From assembly GCA_045587545.1 (NCBI GenBank), contig JAZNCN010000008.1, forward strand, positions 1 to 64,000: a stretch of DNA of 64,000 nucleotides, given 5' to 3'. Under the pieces are notes generated by a model. The model was given only the letters and a program-made list of their open reading frames with translations. It ran no database searches and had not been told where the DNA came from. Origin of the DNA: Caccoplasma_A sp045587545. GTDB lineage: Bacteria > Bacteroidota > Bacteroidia > Bacteroidales > G3-4614. The translations under genes and the position numbers were made by a program. This document shows, piece after piece, positions 1 to 8,951 of this stretch. How positions within the stretch are numbered: the stretch's first letter is position 1; every line of letters starts with the position of its first letter.

Positions 1-243
1 AACAAAAATCAACGCATTTTAAGGTATTAGCGAAGCAAATAGGATTAACTAAATGTTAATCCGTGCTTTAAAATGGGGAGCATAGTGCTCTATGCGACGG
101 AGTAAAGACGGAGAAAGAGCGAAGTCTTTTGGCCGCAATCTGTTAGAGAGTTGACTTTTCAGAGAGAGTCCATCGTAACAAAAAAGAGCAACCATTTGGT
201 TGCTCTATGTGTGACCCCGGAGATAGGACTCGAATTTTTGTGT
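1..243 (-). repeat. Upstream copy of the tRNA-Lys-associated tandem repeat (cut by window edge)
   Basis: This stretch is nearly identical to 244-486, giving a tandem repeat with a period of about 243-244 bp. Read on the minus strand it holds, in order, a decayed tRNA-Lys 3' end (212-235), a copy of the tRNA terminator hairpin (185-206), a spacer, a short hairpin (80-95) and a larger two-part hairpin (15-75). The left edge of the window cuts the array, so more copies may lie outside. No gene is visible in it. Confidence 0.9.
212..235 (-). pseudogene. Decayed copy of tRNA-Lys 3' end (T-arm and acceptor)
   Basis: On the minus strand this reads as the T-arm and 3' acceptor half of the intact tRNA-Lys at 456-528, but with a short insertion in the T-stem that breaks pairing and with no 5' half before it. 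It is a tRNA tail carried by the tandem duplication, not a working tRNA. Confidence 0.85.
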
Positions 244-257
244 AACAAAAATCAACG

Positions 258-338
258 CATTTTAAGGTATTAGCGAAGCAAATAGGATTAACTAAATGTT
301 AATCCGTGCTTTAAAATGGGGAGCATAGTGCTCTATGC
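258..338 (-). repeat. Two-hairpin core (H3+H4) downstream of tRNA-Lys
   Basis: Minus-strand order after the tRNA: hairpin H3 (323-338, six perfect pairs closed by a four-base loop), a four-base TCCC linker, then H4 (258-318) with an outer eight-pair arm beginning CATTTTAA and an inner eight-pair arm GGATTAAC/GTTAATCC. The same core, with compensatory base changes in both stems, follows tRNA-Arg at 8993-9076. The copy at 15-95 is the same element in the upstream repeat unit. Confidence 0.85.
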
Positions 339-421
339 GACGGAGTAAAGACGGAGAAAGTGCGAAGCCTTTCGACCGCTATCTGTTAGTGAGTTAACTT
401 TTCAGTGAGAGTCCCGACTAC

Positions 422-450
422 AAAAAAAAGAGCAACCATTTGGTTGCTCT
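422..450 (-). terminator. Rho-independent terminator of tRNA-Lys
   Basis: A nine-pair hairpin (AGAGCAACC / GGTTGCTCT) at 429-450 is followed on the minus strand by a run of eight T. It lies directly after the tRNA 3' end. A second copy lies at 185-206 in the upstream repeat unit. Confidence 0.9.
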
Positions 451-455
451 GTAAG

Positions 456-528
456 TGACCCCGGAGGGACTCGAACCCTCGGCCCAATGATTAAGAGTCA
501 TTTGCTCTACCAGCTGAGCTACGGAGTC
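456..528 (-). tRNA. tRNA-Lys (anticodon CTT)
   Basis: A 73-nt cloverleaf on the minus strand. The acceptor stem GACTCCG pairs with CGGGGTC (one G-T wobble) with discriminator A. The D-arm is AGCTCAGCTGGTAGAGC, the anticodon loop CTCTTAA gives anticodon CTT, and the T-arm has the usual GGTTCGAGTCC. CCA is not encoded. A promoter of the Bacteroidota type lies about 25 bp upstream and a terminator follows. Confidence 0.97.
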
Positions 529-552
529 ATCTTAATTGCCTGTTTGCGGGTG

Positions 553-584
553 CAAAGGTAACAAGATTGAGTGTAACTCGCAAA
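553..584 (-). promoter_or_regulatory. Promoter of tRNA-Lys
   Basis: On the minus strand TTTG (581-584) is followed after 20 bp by TACCTTTG (553-560), an exact fit to the Bacteroidota promoter consensus TTTG-N19-21-TAnnTTTG. The tRNA starts 25 bp downstream. Confidence 0.85.
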
Positions 585-600
585 CAAAAAAGGATAAAAA

Positions 601-1407
601 TTAATCCAAAATAAATAAATCTGATGCTTTGTCACGTTTAAGGGCGTGAATATCTATCTCTTCTCCAACTTTAATACCGTTATTAATAAGAGTGTCTGTG
701 GTGATTTTAAGAGCAAGTTCAGGCGTATTGTTTTCGTTGCTTATATGACATAAAAATATTTTTTTAAAACAACAATTAGCAAAATTTTCAGCCAAAAAAT
801 TAGCAGTAACGCTATTACATAGGTGTCCGTTCTCTCCTAAAATCCTGCGTTTAAGAAAGTAGTTGTATTTACCGTTGCGTAGCATTTCTTCATCGTAGTT
901 TGATTCTATAACCAAATATTTTGCTTGAGTAATAAAACGTTTAACAGTTGGAGTAATCCTCCCAAGGTCAGTGGCAAAAGCCATACACCAATCGCCCCTT
1001 TTTATTAAGAAACCAACATTGTCATGTCCGTCGTGAGGGACTTCAAATGGTGTGATTTCAAAACCGGCCAAGTTAAAACTAATCTCCTTGAATATAAAGC
1101 GATGAGCTGTATAAATTTTTTCGCTCATTCTCCAATTTCGGTTCATTCCTTCGAGAGCTGCTTTAGTAACATATATGGGTTTCCCCATTCTCTCTCCCAA
1201 ATAACCTGTGGCCTTAATATGGTCGGCATGATCGTGCGTAATGCACACTCCCTTTATGGTTGTTAAATCAATACCATTTTCGGTAAGGCATTTTTTTATT
1301 CTTCTGGCGCTTATCCCCGCGTCAATTAGCAAACCCTCTTCCTCTGTGCCTAAATAGTAACAGTTGCCGCTACTGCCACTTGAAAGGCTTAAAAATCTTA
1401 TCCTCAT
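601..1407 (-). CDS. MBL-fold metallohydrolase, WalJ/YycJ family
   Basis: A 268-residue metallo-beta-lactamase-fold protein. The zinc-binding signature THDHADH is at residues 57-63, with further likely ligands in the PHDGHDN segment (about 125), ATDLG (about 145) and CHISN (about 224). The SGSSGN motif near the N-terminus is typical of the WalJ/YycJ branch, which in Firmicutes is linked to the WalRK cell-wall regulators and has a reported 5'-exonuclease activity; here the walRK context is absent, so the exact substrate is unknown. No signal peptide is seen, so it is likely cytoplasmic. It stands alone, reading toward tRNA-Lys. Family assignment is firm; role is inferred. Confidence 0.88.
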   Translation of the reverse strand: MRIRFLSLSSGSSGNCYYLGTEEEGLLIDAGISARRIKKCLTENGIDLTTIKGVCITHDHADHIKATGYLGERMGKPIYVTKAALEGMNRNWRMSEKIYTAHRFIFKEISFNLAGFEITPFEVPHDGHDNVGFLIKRGDWCMAFATDLGRITPTVKRFITQAKYLVIESNYDEEMLRNGKYNYFLKRRILGENGHLCNSVTANFLAENFANCCFKKIFLCHISNENNTPELALKITTDTLINNGIKVGEEIDIHALKRDKASDLFILD

Positions 1408-1424
1408 ATCTGTTATACATCTTT

Positions 1425-1467
1425 AAGAAAAGAGACTGTCGCAACAAATATTTGTTGGACAGCCTCT
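1425..1467 (-). terminator. Terminator of the T9SS surface protein gene
   Basis: An imperfect hairpin with arms AGAGGCTGTC and GACAGTCTCT (minus strand) around the palindrome AACAAATATTTGTT, followed by a T-rich tract. It lies 50 bp past the stop of the gene ending at 1516. Confidence 0.75.
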
Positions 1468-1515
1468 AAGTTTATATATCAAGAGACGTTGTAATCTCTT
1501 AATAAGATATTGTTA

Positions 1516-3501
1516 TTATTTTACAATAACTCTTGTTACTTTGCTGTTGCCGTTTACATCAGTAACCTTTACGATGTAAACACCGCTATTTGTGCTGATT
1601 GAAGTTTCACCATTAATCATAGTTGAATTGATTAATGCTCCGCTCATTCCAAATATTTCAACTTTGGCATTATCAATACCGATAATAACGATAGAGCCAA
1701 ATGTGCCATAGATGTTAATGTTGTCAATTTCGCTCTCTTCAATACCTGTTGGTGTAATATCCAAAGAGTAACTTACGCTTGTCTCTAAGTAATCGCCCCA
1801 AGCCTCTTGAGTTGCTGTGACAGTTATTGAACCAATACCCAAGAATGTAACGACACCGGTTGTTGCATCAATTGTAGCAAACTCTTCGCCGTTTGTAATA
1901 GCGTATGTAATAGTACCCTCTGAGTTAGTTGAATATGCAGTGTTAGTGAATGTGTTATTGTCAATATCGCTATACTCAACATCTGTTACCTCAAATGCAA
2001 GGTCACTGTTTGGCTTTGCTGCAAAGTTTGCAGTGTAAGAAATATTCTCAGTTACGCTTTCTATTGTGTAAACAGCCTCGTTGCTTACATTTGTTCTTCC
2101 GCTCTTCCATGCTGAGAATTTGTAACCCTCGTAAGGAATTGCAGTTATTGTTATAGATGAGCCCTCTTCAACAGCAACTGAAGTTTGTCCTTCTGTTTCA
2201 ATATATACTTTTCCGTATGCACTATTATTTGCACTTACTGTTACTGTATAAACTTTAACAAAGTTAGCAATCAAGTTAGTGGCTTCGTTAGCAGTAATGG
2301 TGTATGTAGCATCAGTGCTTACAATATTACCATTATTGGTCCAGTATTTGAACATATATCCGCTATTGGCAACAGCAGTAACGGTTGTTGAAGTTCCCTT
2401 CTCAATTATGGTAGAAGTAGTTCCAACGCTACCAATGTATGCACTACCCATAGTGTTGTTTGCCGATGAAACAGTAACTATAACTTTAGGTTTGGCAAAG
2501 TTGATGGTATATGTGTGGTAGTTTCCTGAATTAACACTGATGTCTCCTCCCTTAACTACAACAGTTGCACGATTGTTTACTGCATCAATAGTTGTAGTAT
2601 AAGTAGCCGAAACACCATCAACGGTAGCGGTTACGTTGGTAGGCATATTGCCGTTAGGCATTTCAATATCGTAATATGTATATGTATTCTTGTTGAATTG
2701 AGAAAAGTTTACACCATCAAAACTAACTGAGTTTGCTTTTGAGTTGTAAATCATCTCTGCATCATCAACATACAACGCATCGTTTTCATTACCTTGTCCC
2801 GGGGTTGCATTTGTAGTATATGAAACAAGAATGTATGCAGGAGTTTTGTTGCCCTCATAAGTGAAAGGGGCAGAAATTCTTTGCCAGCCTTTGTCAGAAG
2901 TTGCATAGAAGTTGTGTTGTGCTTTTGCAACTATATTGGTATAAGTTGTTGCTTCTGGGTCTTGATAACGAGAATTCTCGTGAATAATAGCACTTACACG
3001 TGCCATTTGCGATGTGTTTTTTGGTACAAACTTTAACCATGTAACAATAGAGTCGGGTTTGCCGGCAAAAGTGTGTTTGTATGCTGCATCAGACGCTGGA
3101 TCTGAAAAGTTGTAGTTTCCACTTGCATCGGTAGCAGATAAACTGCCTCCGTAAATTCTACCAGTAGTAAGGTTTCCGTTAGCAACAACTCCTAATACTG
3201 AAGTTGACCATATTTTTGCAGATTTGCTTCCTGTTGTTCCTGGACGAACATCAGTTGAAGGTTCGCATTTATCTGCAATAGCACTTGCGAAAGTTGAACT
3301 CTTTACTTGAGCGGTAACAAATGAGTTCCATTGAGTAGGCTCATCGCCCGATATTGTCCCTCCGAATAGTCCGGGTTTCTTTTGACTTACACCCTCCCAA
3401 TTTTCAAAACCTGAATTTGAAAGTTGGTATTGGGCAAAAATTAAATTCGTTGTAAATAAAAACGCTATAATAAGCGAAAAATTGAGTAATAATTTTTTCA
3501 T
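1516..3501 (-). CDS. Secreted T9SS-sorted surface protein with PCMD-like and InlB-like repeats
   Basis: A 661-residue secreted protein. Residues 1-23 are a signal peptide. Residues about 25-250 (GFENWEG ... YVDDAEM) look like the putative carbohydrate metabolism domain (PCMD) found in Bacteroidota surface proteins. Two divergent InlB B-type repeats follow (about 340-415 and 415-490, each ending in the NFV/NFA pattern), then an Ig-like Big2 domain (about 495-580). The last 70 residues are a type A T9SS sorting domain ending GVYIVKVTDVNGNSKVTRVIVK-like; the final beta-strand motif is clear. It is probably exported by T9SS and anchored on the cell surface. Single gene with its own promoter and terminator. 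The carbohydrate link is family-based inference. Confidence 0.85.
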   Translation of the reverse strand: MKKLLLNFSLIIAFLFTTNLIFAQYQLSNSGFENWEGVSQKKPGLFGGTISGDEPTQWNSFVTAQVKSSTFASAIADKCEPSTDVRPGTTGSKSAKIWSTSVLGVVANGNLTTGRIYGGSLSATDASGNYNFSDPASDAAYKHTFAGKPDSIVTWLKFVPKNTSQMARVSAIIHENSRYQDPEATTYTNIVAKAQHNFYATSDKGWQRISAPFTYEGNKTPAYILVSYTTNATPGQGNENDALYVDDAEMIYNSKANSVSFDGVNFSQFNKNTYTYYDIEMPNGNMPTNVTATVDGVSATYTTTIDAVNNRATVVVKGGDISVNSGNYHTYTINFAKPKVIVTVSSANNTMGSAYIGSVGTTSTIIEKGTSTTVTAVANSGYMFKYWTNNGNIVSTDATYTITANEATNLIANFVKVYTVTVSANNSAYGKVYIETEGQTSVAVEEGSSITITAIPYEGYKFSAWKSGRTNVSNEAVYTIESVTENISYTANFAAKPNSDLAFEVTDVEYSDIDNNTFTNTAYSTNSEGTITYAITNGEEFATIDATTGVVTFLGIGSITVTATQEAWGDYLETSVSYSLDITPTGIEESEIDNINIYGTFGSIVIIGIDNAKVEIFGMSGALINSTMINGETSISTNSGVYIVKVTDVNGNSKVTRVIVK

Positions 3502-3526
3502 ATAAACTATTTTAAAATTTCAGTTG

Positions 3527-3534
3527 CAAAGGTA
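3527..3534 (-). promoter_or_regulatory. -7 box for the T9SS protein gene at 1516-3501
   Basis: Minus-strand TACCTTTG fits TAnnTTTG and lies 26 bp upstream of the start codon. The expected upstream TTTG is weak (a TTG at 3552-3554 is slightly too close). Confidence 0.6.
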
Positions 3535-3705
3535 CTCAAAATATTGCAGACCAACTAAAAAATACCTTATTTTAACACAAGACGAATGAGTGTTGTTTGG
3601 CGAAACAGCTATTACATAAGAGTTTTTATTTATAATATGAAGATGTTTGAAATTTAAATGTTAAAATATAAATCTCTATTTAATGTTAAAAATGCAATCT
3701 CAACA
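3535..3705. other. AT-rich divergent intergenic region
   Basis: The 326-bp gap between divergent genes (3502-3827) holds the two promoters listed here and otherwise only AT-rich sequence. No RNA gene, repeat or short gene is evident. Confidence 0.6.
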
Positions 3706-3736
3706 TTGCAAAATATAAAAAATAAGATTAAATTTG
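3706..3736 (+). promoter_or_regulatory. Promoter of the AAA ATPase gene
   Basis: TTG (3706-3708), a 20-bp spacer and TAAATTTG (3729-3736) match the Bacteroidota promoter. The leader to the start codon is about 85 nt. Confidence 0.7.
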
Positions 3737-3827
3737 TACGTTGTAAATATTGGTGGGTAGTAGAATTTATTATTAAGCAGATGTTTGATAAACTTTATAA
3801 GCTTAATTTCTAATTAATAAAAAAAGT

Positions 3828-5012
3828 ATGATGTCAATGGATTTATTTCATAAAACGCATGAATATCTTGTCGAGCATGTAAAATCGCCCGTTGAGAGAG
3901 AACTTATGCGAGAAATAGATTGGTCGCATCGCCTTATAGGAATAAAAGGTAGTAGGGGAGTAGGGAAAACAACATTTCTATTACAATACGCAAAAGATAA
4001 ATTTGGTACATCGCGCGAGTGTTTATATATAAATCTTAATCATCTCTGTTTTGCCGATAAAACTTTAGCTCAATTTGCAAAAGAGTTTGCAGAACAGGGG
4101 GGGCGAACTCTATTAATAGACCAAGTGTTTAAGTATCCTAATTGGAGTGAGGAGTTGCGTTATTGTTATGATAACATACCACAGTTGAATATTGTGTTTA
4201 CGGGTTCATCTGTAATGCGTTTAAAAGAGGATAATCCATATTTGTGTGATGTAGTGCATTCATATAATTTAAGAGGATTTTCATTTAGAGAGTATCTTAA
4301 TTTGATGACATCTGCAGATATTCCTTCATACACATTAAAAGAGTTACTTATAAATCATAGACAGATAGCTACAGATATAGTTGCGAAAATTGATCCGTTT
4401 GATTATTTTGATGGTTACTTGCGTCATGGCTTTTATCCATTCTTTTTAGAGAAACGAAATTTCTCGGAGAATTTACTAAAGACCATGAATATGATGATGG
4501 AGGTAGATATATTGCTTATTAAACAGATAGAACCTGCATATCTTACTAAAATCAGGAAATTGTTATATCTGTTGGTTAAAGATGCACCATGTGCTCCAAA
4601 TGTAAGTAAACTAAGCAAAGAGATACAGACATCACGTGCGACAGTCGTAAATTATATAAAATATTTGTCAGATGCTCGTTTGTTGAATGTTCTTTATGAT
4701 GGCGAAGAATCATTCCCCAAGAAGCCTACAAAAGTCTATATGCACAATCCAAATCTTATGCAGGTGGTAGGCGAAGAAAATATAAGTGCACAATCGTTGG
4801 CAGAAACATTCTTCTGTAATACATTATTCAAAGACCATTCCGTAAATAAGGGAGATAAAGGAGTGCATTTTGTTATAGATGGAGAGTATAAATTTAAGAT
4901 TGGAGTATCAAAGCCTAAAAAAAAGGATAACAACATTATTTATGCCGAAGATAATATACTGATAGGTGAAGAAAATGTTGTACCTTTGTGGTTGTTTGGA
5001 TTACTGTATTAA
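3828..5012 (+). CDS. Orphan AAA-type ATPase (AAA_14/DUF4143-like)
   Basis: A 394-residue P-loop ATPase. Walker A GSRGVGKT is at residues 41-48 and the Walker B strand TLLIDQV at 94-100. A sensor-like FTGSS follows near 125. The C-terminal half contains a winged-helix-like segment (SKLSKEIQTSRATVVNYIKYL) and a DUF4143-like region. Proteins of this class are common in Bacteroidales; their role is unknown, though some are suspected in defence or toxin-antitoxin-like functions. Odd point: the residue after the Walker B aspartate is Q where relatives normally have E, so hydrolysis may be weakened. The start could be either of the two adjacent ATGs. It stands alone 66 bp before nifJ. Confidence 0.82.
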   Translation: MMSMDLFHKTHEYLVEHVKSPVERELMREIDWSHRLIGIKGSRGVGKTTFLLQYAKDKFGTSRECLYINLNHLCFADKTLAQFAKEFAEQGGRTLLIDQVFKYPNWSEELRYCYDNIPQLNIVFTGSSVMRLKEDNPYLCDVVHSYNLRGFSFREYLNLMTSADIPSYTLKELLINHRQIATDIVAKIDPFDYFDGYLRHGFYPFFLEKRNFSENLLKTMNMMMEVDILLIKQIEPAYLTKIRKLLYLLVKDAPCAPNVSKLSKEIQTSRATVVNYIKYLSDARLLNVLYDGEESFPKKPTKVYMHNPNLMQVVGEENISAQSLAETFFCNTLFKDHSVNKGDKGVHFVIDGEYKFKIGVSKPKKKDNNIIYAEDNILIGEENVVPLWLFGLLY

Positions 5013-5078
5013 GCAATGTAAATAAAACAAATAATAAAACAGCAAATAAATTACTAATTTTAAATAAATTAAACGAAC

Positions 5079-8000
5079 ATGAAACAAAAGAAAATGTTGA
5101 CATGTGATGGAAACCAAGCAGCAGCGCATATATCATATATGTTCAGCGAGGTAGCTGCAATTTATCCCATCACCCCATCATCACCAATGGCAGAGTATGT
5201 AGATGAGTGGGCAGCCGCAGGACGTAAAAATATCTTCGGCGAGGTAGTTTCAGTACAAGAGATGCAATCAGAAGGAGGTGCAGCAGGAACACTTCATGGT
5301 TCATTACAAGCAGGCGCTTTAACAACAACTTATACAGCATCGCAAGGATTGTTGTTGATGATACCTAATATGTACAAAATAGCAGGTGAATTATTACCAT
5401 GTGTATTCCACGTGTCTGCTCGTACATTGGCATCACACGCACTTTCAATCTTTGGCGACCACCAAGACGTTATGGCATGTCGTCAAACCGGATTTGCGAT
5501 GTTGGCTGAAGGTTCAGTTCAAGAAGTTATGGATTTGTCAGGTGTAGCACACTTGGCAACAATCAAATCACGCGTGCCATTTGTAAACTTCTTTGACGGA
5601 TTCCGCACATCTCACGAGATTCAAAAAATTGAGATGATTGAGGAGTCTGATTTAGTACCATTGTTAGACAAAGAGGCACTTGCAGAGTTCCGTGAGCGTG
5701 CATTAAATCCGGAATCTCCTGTAATGCGTGGTATGGCAGAGAACCCCGAAACATTCTTCCAACACCGCGAATCATGCAACCGTTACTATGAGGCAGTGCC
5801 CGAAATAGTACGCGGATATATGAAAGAGATTTCAAAAATCACAGGGCGTAATTACGACCTATTTACATATTACGGAGCAGAAGATGCTGATCGCGTAATT
5901 ATTGCAATGGGTTCAGTGACAGAGGCAGCACGTGAGGCAATTGATTATCTGACAGCAAAAGGCGAGAAAGTAGGTTTGGTAACAGTTCACCTATACCGCC
6001 CATTCTCTGCAAAAGACTTTATTGCTGCAGTGCCGGCAACAGCAAAACGTATTGCAGTATTAGACCGCACTAAAGAGCCGGGAGCAACAGGCGAGCCTTT
6101 GTATCTTGACGTAAAAGATTGTTTCTACGGAAAAGAGAATGCTCCCGTTATCGTTGGTGGACGTTACGGACTATCATCAAAAGATACTACACCTGCACAA
6201 ATCCTTGCAGTATATGAGAACTTAGCATTGCCAATGCCAAAAAATCAATTCACAATCGGTATAAACGATGATGTAAACTACACATCGCTACCAGTTGGTG
6301 AGGAGATTGCAATGGGCGATGCTGACGCATTCGAAGGAAAATTCTTTGGATTAGGAGCAGATGGAACAGTAGGAGCAAATAAAAACTCAGTAAAAATCAT
6401 CGGAGAGAACACAGATAAATATTGTCAGGCATATTTCTCATACGACTCTAAAAAATCAGGAGGATTTACTTGTTCTCACCTACGTTTCGGAGACAAACCA
6501 ATCCGTTCAACATATTTGGTAAACACTCCAAGTTTTGTGGCATGTCACGTACAAGCATACTTGAAAATGTATGATGTATTACGTGGAATCCGTCAAAACG
6601 GAACATTCCTGTTGAATACTATATGGAACGAAGAGGAGTTGGTGGCAAATATGCCAGCAAACGTAAAACGTACATTGGCACAAAAGAACATCTCGCTATA
6701 TACAATCAATGCAACAAAAATTGCGCAAGAGATAGGATTGGGTAACCGTACCAATACAATCTTGCAATCAGCATTCTTCCGTATAACAGAGGTAATACCG
6801 GTTGATTTGGCAATAGAGCAAATGAAGAAATTTATTGTAAAATCATACGGTAAAAAAGGAGAAGATGTAGTTAATAAAAACTATGCAGCCGTTGATCGCG
6901 GAGGTGAGTATGTAAAAGTAGCAGTTGACCCTGCATGGGCAACACTTGCTGACGATGCAAAAGCAGAGAGCAACGCACCTGAGTTCTTCCAAAATGTAGT
7001 AGCGCCAATCAATGCACAATTAGGAGATGACCTACCTGTTTCAACATTTGTTGGATTAGAGGACGGAACATGGCCTGCAGGAACAGCAAAATACGAGAAA
7101 CGCGGAGTATCAGCATTTGTTCCCGAGTGGACTGCAGAGAACTGTATCCAATGTAATAAATGTGCATACGTTTGTCCTCACGCTTCAATACGTCCATTCG
7201 TATTAACAGCAGATGAACAAGCAGGAAAAGAGTTCAAAACAATCAAAGCAATAGGAAAATCATTTGAGGGAATGACATTCCGTATGCAAGTAGATGTAAT
7301 GGACTGCTTAGGATGTTCAAATTGTGTTGACGTGTGTCCCGGAAACAAAAACGGAAAAGCACTTGCAATGAAACCATTGCAAACACAATTGGCAGAGGCA
7401 GAAAATTGGGATTACTGTGTAGAGAACGTATCATCAAAACAAGCACTTGTTGACGTTAAAGCAAACGTTAAGAACTCACAATTTGCAACTCCATTATTTG
7501 AATTCTCAGGAGCATGTTCAGGTTGTGGTGAGACTCCATACGTAAAACTAATCACTCAACTATTTGGAGAGCGTCAAATGGTTGCAAATGCAACAGGTTG
7601 TTCATCAATCTACTCAGGGTCAATACCATCAACACCATACACAACAGCTAAAAACGGACGCGGACCGGCATGGGCAAATTCTCTGTTTGAGGACTTCTGC
7701 GAATTTGGTTTAGGTATGTTCATTGCAGTAGATAAGATGCGTGTACGCTTAGCAGAGTTGATGACAAAAGCACAGGATTGCGATAAATGTCCTGCTGAAC
7801 TTAAAGCACTATTCGCTGAGTGGGTTGAGAATAAAGAGAACGCTGATAAAACAGTAGAGTTAGAGGCACAAATCACACCACTTGTAAAAGCAAATGTTGA
7901 CGCTTGTCCTTGCTGTAAAGAGATTGCACCTCTATGTAAATTTATTATCAAGAAATCACAATGGATTATCGGTGGTGACGGAGCATCATACGATATAGGT

Positions 8001-8624
8001 TTCGGTGGATTAGACCATGTATTGGCATCAGGTAAGAATGTAAATATCTTAGTTCTTGATACAGAGGTTTACTCAAATACAGGAGGTCAAGCATCTAAAT
8101 CAACACCAGTTGGAGCAATAGCAAAATTTGCTGCGGCAGGAAAACGTATTCGCAAAAAAGACCTTGGTTTGATAGCTTCAACATACGGATATGTATATTG
8201 CGCACAAATAGCAATGGGAGCCGACCAAGCACAAGCACTCAAAGCAATCCGCGAGGCAGAGGCATACGATGGACCATCAATCATCATTGCTTATGCACCA
8301 TGTATCAATCACGGTATTAAGAAAGGAATGGGAACAGCACAAGCTGAGCAAGCAGCCGCAGTTGAATGCGGATACTGGCACTTGTGGCGTTACAATCCAC
8401 AATTAGAAGAAGAGGGCAAAAACCCATTCTCTTTGGATAGCAAAGAGCCACAATGGGATAAATTCCAAGACTTCTTAAAAGGCGAAGTACGTTTCGCTTC
8501 ATTGTGGAAACAATTCCCCGACCAAGCAGCAGAGTTGTTTGAGGCAGCACAAGCAAACGCAACATGGCGTTACAACAACTACAAACGCTTGTCAAAACAA
8601 CAATGGGGTGTTGATGCAGAGTAA
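5079..8624 (+). CDS. nifJ: Pyruvate:ferredoxin (flavodoxin) oxidoreductase
   Basis: A 1181-residue single-chain PFOR that converts pyruvate and CoA to acetyl-CoA, CO2 and reduced ferredoxin in the cytoplasm of anaerobes. Domain order is the standard one: N-terminal domain I with YPITPSSPMAE, domain II, the gamma-type domain, two 4Fe-4S ferredoxin motifs (CIQCNKCAYVCP near residue 689 and CLGCSNCVDVCPG near 743), then the thiamine diphosphate domain with CSGCGE, GDGASYDIGFGG and DTEVYSNTGGQASKSTP. Length is normal and no key cysteine is missing. Monocistronic, with its own terminator. Together with the Nqr operon downstream it marks a fermentative anaerobe with a small respiratory chain. Confidence 0.97.
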   Translation: MKQKKMLTCDGNQAAAHISYMFSEVAAIYPITPSSPMAEYVDEWAAAGRKNIFGEVVSVQEMQSEGGAAGTLHGSLQAGALTTTYTASQGLLLMIPNMYKIAGELLPCVFHVSARTLASHALSIFGDHQDVMACRQTGFAMLAEGSVQEVMDLSGVAHLATIKSRVPFVNFFDGFRTSHEIQKIEMIEESDLVPLLDKEALAEFRERALNPESPVMRGMAENPETFFQHRESCNRYYEAVPEIVRGYMKEISKITGRNYDLFTYYGAEDADRVIIAMGSVTEAAREAIDYLTAKGEKVGLVTVHLYRPFSAKDFIAAVPATAKRIAVLDRTKEPGATGEPLYLDVKDCFYGKENAPVIVGGRYGLSSKDTTPAQILAVYENLALPMPKNQFTIGINDDVNYTSLPVGEEIAMGDADAFEGKFFGLGADGTVGANKNSVKIIGENTDKYCQAYFSYDSKKSGGFTCSHLRFGDKPIRSTYLVNTPSFVACHVQAYLKMYDVLRGIRQNGTFLLNTIWNEEELVANMPANVKRTLAQKNISLYTINATKIAQEIGLGNRTNTILQSAFFRITEVIPVDLAIEQMKKFIVKSYGKKGEDVVNKNYAAVDRGGEYVKVAVDPAWATLADDAKAESNAPEFFQNVVAPINAQLGDDLPVSTFVGLEDGTWPAGTAKYEKRGVSAFVPEWTAENCIQCNKCAYVCPHASIRPFVLTADEQAGKEFKTIKAIGKSFEGMTFRMQVDVMDCLGCSNCVDVCPGNKNGKALAMKPLQTQLAEAENWDYCVENVSSKQALVDVKANVKNSQFATPLFEFSGACSGCGETPYVKLITQLFGERQMVANATGCSSIYSGSIPSTPYTTAKNGRGPAWANSLFEDFCEFGLGMFIAVDKMRVRLAELMTKAQDCDKCPAELKALFAEWVENKENADKTVELEAQITPLVKANVDACPCCKEIAPLCKFIIKKSQWIIGGDGASYDIGFGGLDHVLASGKNVNILVLDTEVYSNTGGQASKSTPVGAIAKFAAAGKRIRKKDLGLIASTYGYVYCAQIAMGADQAQALKAIREAEAYDGPSIIIAYAPCINHGIKKGMGTAQAEQAAAVECGYWHLWRYNPQLEEEGKNPFSLDSKEPQWDKFQDFLKGEVRFASLWKQFPDQAAELFEAAQANATWRYNNYKRLSKQQWGVDAE

Positions 8625-8627
8625 AAG

Positions 8628-8678
8628 AGTTGTTAGTTTTTAGTTTCGGCTTCGCTACCCATATGGGTAGTTGTTAGC
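8628..8678 (+). repeat. Dispersed repeat family R2 (AGTTGTTAG type) after nifJ
   Basis: Begins 3 bp after the nifJ stop. It holds AGTTGTTAG repeated around short palindromes (TTCGGCTTCG-like and ACCCATATGGGT). Relatives lie at 18265-18310, 24001-24052, 26621-26667 and 27848-27893. Confidence 0.7.
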
Positions 8679-8702
8679 AGAATAAAACATAATAATTAAT
8701 GT

Positions 8703-8738
8703 AGGAGGTTGTTCGGTAGAGTAACCTCCTATTGTTTT
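8703..8738 (+). terminator. Terminator of nifJ
   Basis: Arms AGGAGGTT (8703-8710) and AACCTCCT (8723-8730) form an eight-pair hairpin followed by ATTGTTTT. Confidence 0.85.
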
Positions 8739-8822
8739 AATTATACCCAAAATTTTGAAAAACTATAATAAATACGTAATTTCGCATCTGTTAGAGAATA
8801 AGAATATATTTATTATATAAGA

Positions 8823-8870
8823 TAATTTCTAATTCCTAATTGTGGCGTTAGCCACTCTCATTTTTAATTG
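8823..8870 (+). repeat. Dispersed repeat family R3 (TTTCTAATTCCTAATT type)
   Basis: Runs of TTTCTAATT/TCCTAATT around the palindrome TGGCGTTAGCCA. Similar sequence with TGGCAAAGCCA lies at 23160-23206, and a shorter relative at 52081-52107. Confidence 0.65.
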
Positions 8871-8877
8871 AGAAAGA

Positions 8878-8951
8878 GGCCTCGTAGCTTAGCTGAATAG
8901 AGCGTCAGATTCCGGTTCTGAAGGTCAAGGGTTTGAATCCCTTCGAGGTCA
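8878..8951 (+). tRNA. tRNA-Arg (anticodon CCG)
   Basis: A 74-nt cloverleaf. Acceptor GGCCTCG pairs with CGAGGTC (one wobble), discriminator A. The anticodon stem TCAGA/TCTGA encloses loop TTCCGGT, giving anticodon CCG (codon CGG). T-arm GGGTTTGAATCCC. CCA is not encoded. Its last 13 bases are repeated twice more downstream (9077 and 9215) as part of a tandem array. Confidence 0.96.

Noticed and set aside
1..455. CRISPR-like array because of direct repeats
   Set aside because: Repeat units are about 243 bp, with no short spacers and no cas genes; the same holds for the 138-bp units after tRNA-Arg.
7610..7951. 113-residue open frame opposite nifJ
   Set aside because: Shadow frame in a strongly coding region; no start signal and no recognisable domain.
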